64,000 nt of DNA from Pieris napi. Its lineage: Eukaryota; Arthropoda; Insecta; Lepidoptera; Pieridae. The notes under the pieces were generated by a model. The model was not told the DNA's origin, made no database searches, and worked only from the letters and a program-made list of their open reading frames with translations. Location of the stretch: contig NC_062253.1 in NCBI RefSeq assembly GCF_905475465.1, positions 8,618,001-8,682,000 of the forward strand. The letters run 5' to 3'. A program made the translations under genes and the position numbers. Shown piece after piece: positions 59,202 through 64,000 of this stretch. Position 1 is the first letter of the stretch; each line of letters begins with the position of its first letter.

Positions 59202-59657
59202 TAAAAGTAAATGTATTATTTAGAGTATTTTCTTGTTTTAATTTTAAATCATAACTGAAGAAGTATTATCGTCTTTCATAATCAATAATAATATTAAGAT
59301 TTAATATGTTTGTTTACATATTTTGTTTTTAACTAATCCCTTTGTTTTCTTTTAATGTCTTTGGCTTTTACTTGAAACTGGCATAAAGTTAAAACTATTG
59401 CCATAAGAAAAATAAAACTGAAGAAAGTTACAAACGTGTAACAATATAAACATATTTTATATTACATTAGAATTATAATTTCTATGTTTGAATTATATTT
59501 TCAATTATTCTGTTTGCTATAATGTGTTTCGTTTTAACTTAAAAAAATATTTTACAATTTCAGTAATATTATTAATATTTAAATCATTATTGTAGATGGC
59601 TATGTGCTAAATCTTAGACACAATTACTTATCGATATTTTCAGTTCATTGCTCATCG

Positions 59658-59730
59658 GCCCGGATAGCTCAGTCGGTAGAGCATTGGACTTTTAATCCAA
59701 GGGTCCAGGGTTCAAGTCCCTGTTCGGGCG
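59658..59730 (+). tRNA. tRNA-Lys (anticodon TTT)
   Basis: The acceptor arm GCCCGGA pairs with TTCGGGC (one G-T pair). The D arm has AGCTCAGTCGGTAGAGC, the anticodon loop is CTTTTAA with anticodon TTT, and the T arm has CAGGGTTCAAGTCCCTG. There is no intron and no encoded CCA. A T-run terminator follows four bases downstream (59,735-59,741). A and B boxes match the consensus, so the gene looks intact and functional. It lies on the same strand as bunched. Confidence 0.97.
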
Positions 59731-59733
59731 TAA

Positions 59734-59750
59734 CTTTTTTATTTTTTTTG
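59734..59750 (+). terminator. RNA polymerase III terminator of tRNA-Lys
   Basis: Two T-runs (seven and nine T) begin four bases after the tRNA 3' end. Confidence 0.8.
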
Positions 59751-60312
59751 ACCCTTGTGATGAACATTTTTACCATTTAATTAAAATTACCTTAATTTTT
59801 TCCATCCCAATAACAAGTTATTCAATCTTGAATAAAATTTTCAGTTAATGTGTGTATTCATATACAGTTATAAAAAGCCACATAATTCAATAAAATACTG
59901 AAATAACAAACATCATGATCTTCCGTAATTTTAGTTTATTACTGGTTTTTAAGGAGTCCCGTATTTGTGTTTTATTCCACTCTCAAGATTTCTTTATCAA
60001 CCATTTTTTGTATTTATTTTATGACATTATGAATATGCGGTCAAGTTTAATTTACTTAGCAATTTTAGTATAATTGAACACCCGGTTTCCATTAAAAAGT
60101 CCAATGATACGTAGTAATTTCTAGTCGTTGTAGTAATTTCAAGTCGTTTTTTTATACAGTCAAGCCGAATTAAGTTCGTATTTAGTATAATAACAATCTT
60201 TATTTCGTATTAAGGATTTTTTATCTTTTATGGAACATATCCATTCTATATGATGATTTTTTAAAAATAATCTTTAATATATCGAAGTTCTGAAAATATC
60301 GTTTTTCTAATA

Positions 60313-60452
60313 GCGCCATCTACATCGTGTTATGAAGAGTATTAAGCGGAGTAAAGTTCTATGTTTTTGTGTGCGCTGAAAGTTGATAGTGATATCCGAT
60401 AGGTGGCGCTTTGCTATATCAGAATATCGTCTCAATATCAGTAAGATGGCGC
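60313..60452. promoter_or_regulatory. Three CTCF-core-like sites
   Basis: GCGCCATCT (60,313-60,321), AGGTGGCGC (60,401-60,409) and AGATGGCGC (60,444-60,452) lie about 600 bases right of the tRNA gene. The second matches 12 of 14 positions of the CTCF core. Confidence 0.3.
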
Positions 60453-60608
60453 TATCAGTACTCATTGGAAACTGTTTTAATGCTAAATGTATTTATTTAT
60501 TGCGCAATAAGAAAAAAAAAATTAACAATACACTTTAAAAAAAAACATGGTGCGACTGGCGGTCCTATCGCAACTAAGCGATCTCTTCCAAACAACTATA
60601 AATATATA

Positions 60609-62931
60609 GACCACAAGCCCATGAACAAAAAATACCTGTGAAATGACCCAACCTGAATTACGCTTAGAAGGCTGTTACTATATCTGAAAATAGCTCTGAG
60701 CACTATGCCGTCATTTCTGAGCGGTACATGTGAGTACGTGAGTGAATGGACTTTCTCATGTACAATGGGGGAATTTCGACTAATTATTAATGTACGGCTT
60801 TGTTATAAGTGTATAGATGATTAAAAATAAATGTCGAAAAACCTAGTGCCGTACAAAAGTGATGGTGCCGGAAGTCGGTGCAAATTTTTAATTCGACGAC
60901 AGTTGCAGAAGCAATATAGGTCATTTATTACTGTACGGCATTTGTGTCATTCCTTTTGGACACATATACAGATACTTTACCCGTAAACGCCGTACATATT
61001 TCCAGCGGAGCGGTCGAAAGCCAAGGGTCGGAACCCTACCCCTACACCCTTATACCCTAAGGTCATTGTAAAATGTACGGCAACATGTTCAAAATATTAT
61101 TTAACACGGTCAATAATATTTTATAATTATGCCGTCCAAATATTATAGTTAATGTTTGTGTAATTAAATATTTATCGAAATTTCAGGATTTACCAAGTTC
61201 TTACTGCTGTAAGGTCAGAGAATAATGTACGGCAACTTGTTTTTTTACATAATGTTACTAAATATTACCGTTGTACATTATAGCCGTTCATTATAAATGG
61301 TAACAAATAAAAATATTATGATAAAAAATATATGAAATTTCCGAAATTTAGATGACTTTTCAAATGCTCCTAGAGTAATATGGGGAGTAATATTTTCAAA
61401 GATTATTGTTATTTTATATGTAACAAATATAAATAAACAAAAAAAACCAGATGCCGTACATTTTACTCCAGATTATTCTTTACAGCTGATAAAAACTTCG
61501 ACGACGTTTGAGGTGTCCCTTAAGGTCATTAATAACTGTACATATCTGAGTATACTACCCTAAGGCTGTAAAGTATATTTACAGCCTTATCGTACCAGCA
61601 GAGAGAGGTAAAAGAAAAATATTTTTAACAAAAATAAAAATATAATACAGGGCGTCCCAAAGTTATGAGACATGAAGGGAAAGTACCTTAAATATCGCAG
61701 ATAGGGTATTTTACTAAAAGAAGACTTTATGTTATTTTTAAAAGTTAGTAATTCTCCATTCAAAGATTTTTTAAAAACTACTTGCCTCGTCTGGAAATCG
61801 AACCGGCTTAAATTAAAAAAAAAACACCCCTACTTTTATGATGCCAATCGAAAGAATGGCCAAAACCTAATAACTTTTCTAAAGTAACAGGCTCGTAGGG
61901 GATTTTTTTAGGCCGAATACGATAGATAATGTTTTTAATTTGATTAAAAAGATATATTCACGCTGTTCCTTTCTTTTAAAATACTATGTTACTTAAGAAG
62001 AGTTATTAGTTTTTGGCCATTCTTTCGATTGGCATCATAAAAGTAGGGGTGTTTTTTTTTACATTTAAGTCAGTTCGATTCCCAGACGAGGCAAGTAATT
62101 TTTAAAAAATCTTTGAATGCAGAATTAATAACTTTTAAAAATAATATAAAGTCTTCTTTTAGTAAAATACCCTATCTACGATATTTAAGGTACTTTCCCT
62201 TCATTTCCCATAAGTTTGGGACGCCCTGTATTGGTAGGCGGTGGTAGCGGACTATCGAAAGTGTACGGCATTTATCTTTTATTGAAGATTGTCTAAAGTA
62301 TAAATAACCTGTGTTATTGCCGTACAGATAAAAGTCACCGGAAAATGACTCTTTTCTGAGAAAAGTAATTTACCCCATACACCTATGTGTTCCACAAAAA
62401 ATGTACGGCATGCTGGAAAATGTTATCTATTTGTGAAGTACTCTCAAGATCATTTAATTTTATGTTGATTCATATCATCATCACCTATATGCTAATCAGA
62501 CATATGTTGCGACCCTTGGCTTTCGACCGCTCCGCTGGGAATATGTACGGCGTTTACGGGTAAAGTATCTGTATATGTGTCCAAAAGGAATCACACAAAT
62601 GCCGTACAGTAATAAATGACCTATATTGCTTCTGCAACTGTCGTCGAATTAAAAATTTGCACCGACTTCCGGCACCATCACTTTTGTACGGCACTAGGTT
62701 TTTCGACATTTATTTTTAATCATCTATACACTTATAACAAAGCCGTACATTAATAATTAGTCGAAATTCCCCCATTGTACCTGAGAAAGTCCACTCACTC
62801 ACGTACTCACATGTACCGCTCAGAAATGACGGCATAGTGCTCAGAGCTATTTTCAGATATAGTAACAGCCTTCTAAGCGTAATTCACGTTGGGTCATTTC
62901 ACAGGTATTTTTTGTTCATGGGCTTGTGGTC
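60609..62931. mobile_element. 2.3 kb TA-flanked foldback element with periodic GTACGGC motifs
   Basis: The tips GACCACAAGCCCATGAACAA and TTGTTCATGGGCTTGTGGTC are inverted and flanked by TA (60,607-60,608; 62,932-62,933). Arms of about 420 bp (60,609-61,028 and 62,510-62,931) pair almost completely. GTACGGC or its complement GCCGTAC occurs 14 times inside, alternating in orientation at 56 and 85 base steps. No transposase frame is present; the 76-codon frame ending at 60,641 only overlaps the left tip. A second element is inserted at 61,648-62,228. Confidence 0.88.
61648..62228. mobile_element. 581 bp foldback MITE nested in the larger element
   Basis: The tips CAGGGCGTCCCAAAGTTATG and ACTTTGGGACGCCCTG-like complement (…AAGTTTGGGACGCCCTG) are inverted and flanked by TA (61,646-61,647; 62,229-62,230). 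The arms contain AAATATCGCAGATAGGGTAT, CCTCGTCTGGAAATCGAACC and GATGCCAATCGAAAGAATGG, each with a mirror in the other arm. CAGGG-type tips with TA duplication fit Tc1/mariner-related MITEs. Confidence 0.88.
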
Positions 62932-62939
62932 TAATATAA

Positions 62940-63325
62940 TATTAAAAACTACAAATATTGAAAACAGTAAAAATTTATTATTTAGAAGTGCAAAACTTTT
63001 AATATAAATTTTTTTTTAATATAAAATATCAATTAAACCTTATTATTAATACGGTACGTACTAAAACACTACGTTTTTTTTCTTAATTTGTCTTATTTTT
63101 GTACATCTAAATAATTTCAGTACGGCAGACAGACACAATATTTCTCCAGATTTTACATAATAGCTATCTATCTATTGTGCCCAATATGCCGAGGAAAGAG
63201 AAGAAGAATAGATTAGTTATTAGGGTTAAATCTTAGAATTTTGATAAAACAACTTAGTTTTACTTAGTTGCAAATACTTAATCAGTTCGTTCAAGATACA
63301 CAATAATAATTTATGTATGTAAGTG
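62940..63325. other. AT-rich DNA, nothing recognised
   Basis: No supported feature. Confidence 0.45.
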
Positions 63326-63327
63326 TC

Positions 63328-63430
63328 TTGGCTCAATAGGTATTGGTTAGCATGTTTGACTGCAAATCATGATACGACGGGTTCGATGCCTGAATGATGA
63401 TAAGAAATAAATACGTCATTTCGATTTTTT
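63328..63430 (+). mobile_element. tRNA-like SINE head
   Basis: TTGGCTCAATAGGTATTGGT (A box) and GGGTTCGATGCC (B box) are spaced as in a tRNA, with an anticodon-arm-like GACTGCAAATC between them. The acceptor stem does not pair, so it is a retroposed relic. Confidence 0.45.
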
Positions 63431-63434
63431 TAAT

Positions 63435-64000
63435 AAAAACTTCAGTAGCTGAGCCGTGTTAGAAGTAAGAAGCTCCGTGCCTCGGATTTACGTAAAGCTA
63501 TCGGTCTGGTTAGGCGGTTAGTGGTTAGTTCATGGTGAAATCCGCTGATACTTGTATATATCTCCATAGAAAAGTCAGCATATATAGCGTCAAATATATA
63601 TCAAAGAACCACTCTTATTCAAGTATTACACCGCTATTCGATCCAATTGCACCGTTTTAACCAAAGTACGTCAGTCTCTTTTTATCGTAGCGTAAACACA
63701 ATTTGAGAGAAAGAGACGGAATTGTTTAAATGAATAAGGGGATTAAACTATGAAGTTTTAATTATGGTTCATAAAAAGTTACTTTACCGTATTACGCTTA
63801 CCATTTTGCAAATGCCTTTATCCATTATGGCATTAACAATTATTCAAATACTACGGAAGGCTCTGTGCCTTTGTTGTCTCGTACGCAATTGCGTGCGCTG
63901 ACGCAACTAGATTACATATTTTATGTGTGTAATCTCTGTTACATGCTTTTATTTACACTAAGCGCATTTGGCTCAAGTTGAGATATAGCGCTTTGTTTTT
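63435..64000. other. Right edge, nothing recognised
   Basis: No reading frame or repeat could be supported up to the window end. Confidence 0.4.

Noticed and set aside
63328..63400. Possible tRNA gene with GCA anticodon-like loop
   Set aside because: The acceptor stem does not pair and no T-run terminator lies at the expected place.
1..64000. CRISPR arrays, bacterial operons, telomeric TTAGG runs
   Set aside because: None was seen; the sequence is nuclear eukaryotic DNA.

Overview
The window is AT-rich, intron-rich animal DNA. It suggests a moth or butterfly (Lepidoptera). The evidence is two insect-type split genes, tRNA-derived SINEs, LINE 3' tails and many TA-flanked inverted-repeat elements of the kind common in lepidopteran genomes. 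The order is an inference from gene and repeat style; no species is claimed. There are no bacterial operons, ribosome binding sites or CRISPR arrays.

Left part (1-10,170): the minus strand carries a major facilitator transporter gene of the MFSD6 family. Eight consecutive coding exons (9826 down to 3989) join in frame with GT-AG borders and give 539 codons. The last exons are not in the window, so the gene runs off the left edge through an intron of at least 4 kb. That intron holds a 1.4 kb foldback element, smaller inverted-repeat elements, a tRNA-like SINE and LINE tails.

Middle (10,170-14,513): about 2 kb of spacer separates the transporter from a divergent plus-strand gene. Its first coding exon (11,803-14,513) encodes the long, glutamine-rich N-terminus of the TSC22-family protein Bunched. 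The exon ends at a clean donor in phase 2. The C-terminal TSC box and leucine zipper were not found, so most of the remaining 49 kb is probably the first intron of bunched.

Right part (14,514-64,000): this presumed intron is packed with mobile-element relics. They include a Harbinger-like deletion derivative, a piggyBac element keeping the second half of its transposase, LINE 3' ends, several SINEs, three families of TA-tailed short repeats, and foldback elements. It also holds one intact tRNA-Lys(UUU) gene, a phase-matched candidate alternative first exon for bunched (42,412-42,519), and two exon-like minus-strand reading frames of unknown identity.

The most unusual structure is at 60,609-62,931. 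This is a 2.3 kb TA-flanked foldback element whose body carries a 7-base motif (GTACGGC or its complement) in alternating orientation at 56- and 85-base steps, a hidden unit of about 141 bp. A second foldback element (61,648-62,228) has inserted in it; removing that element restores the 141-142 base register.
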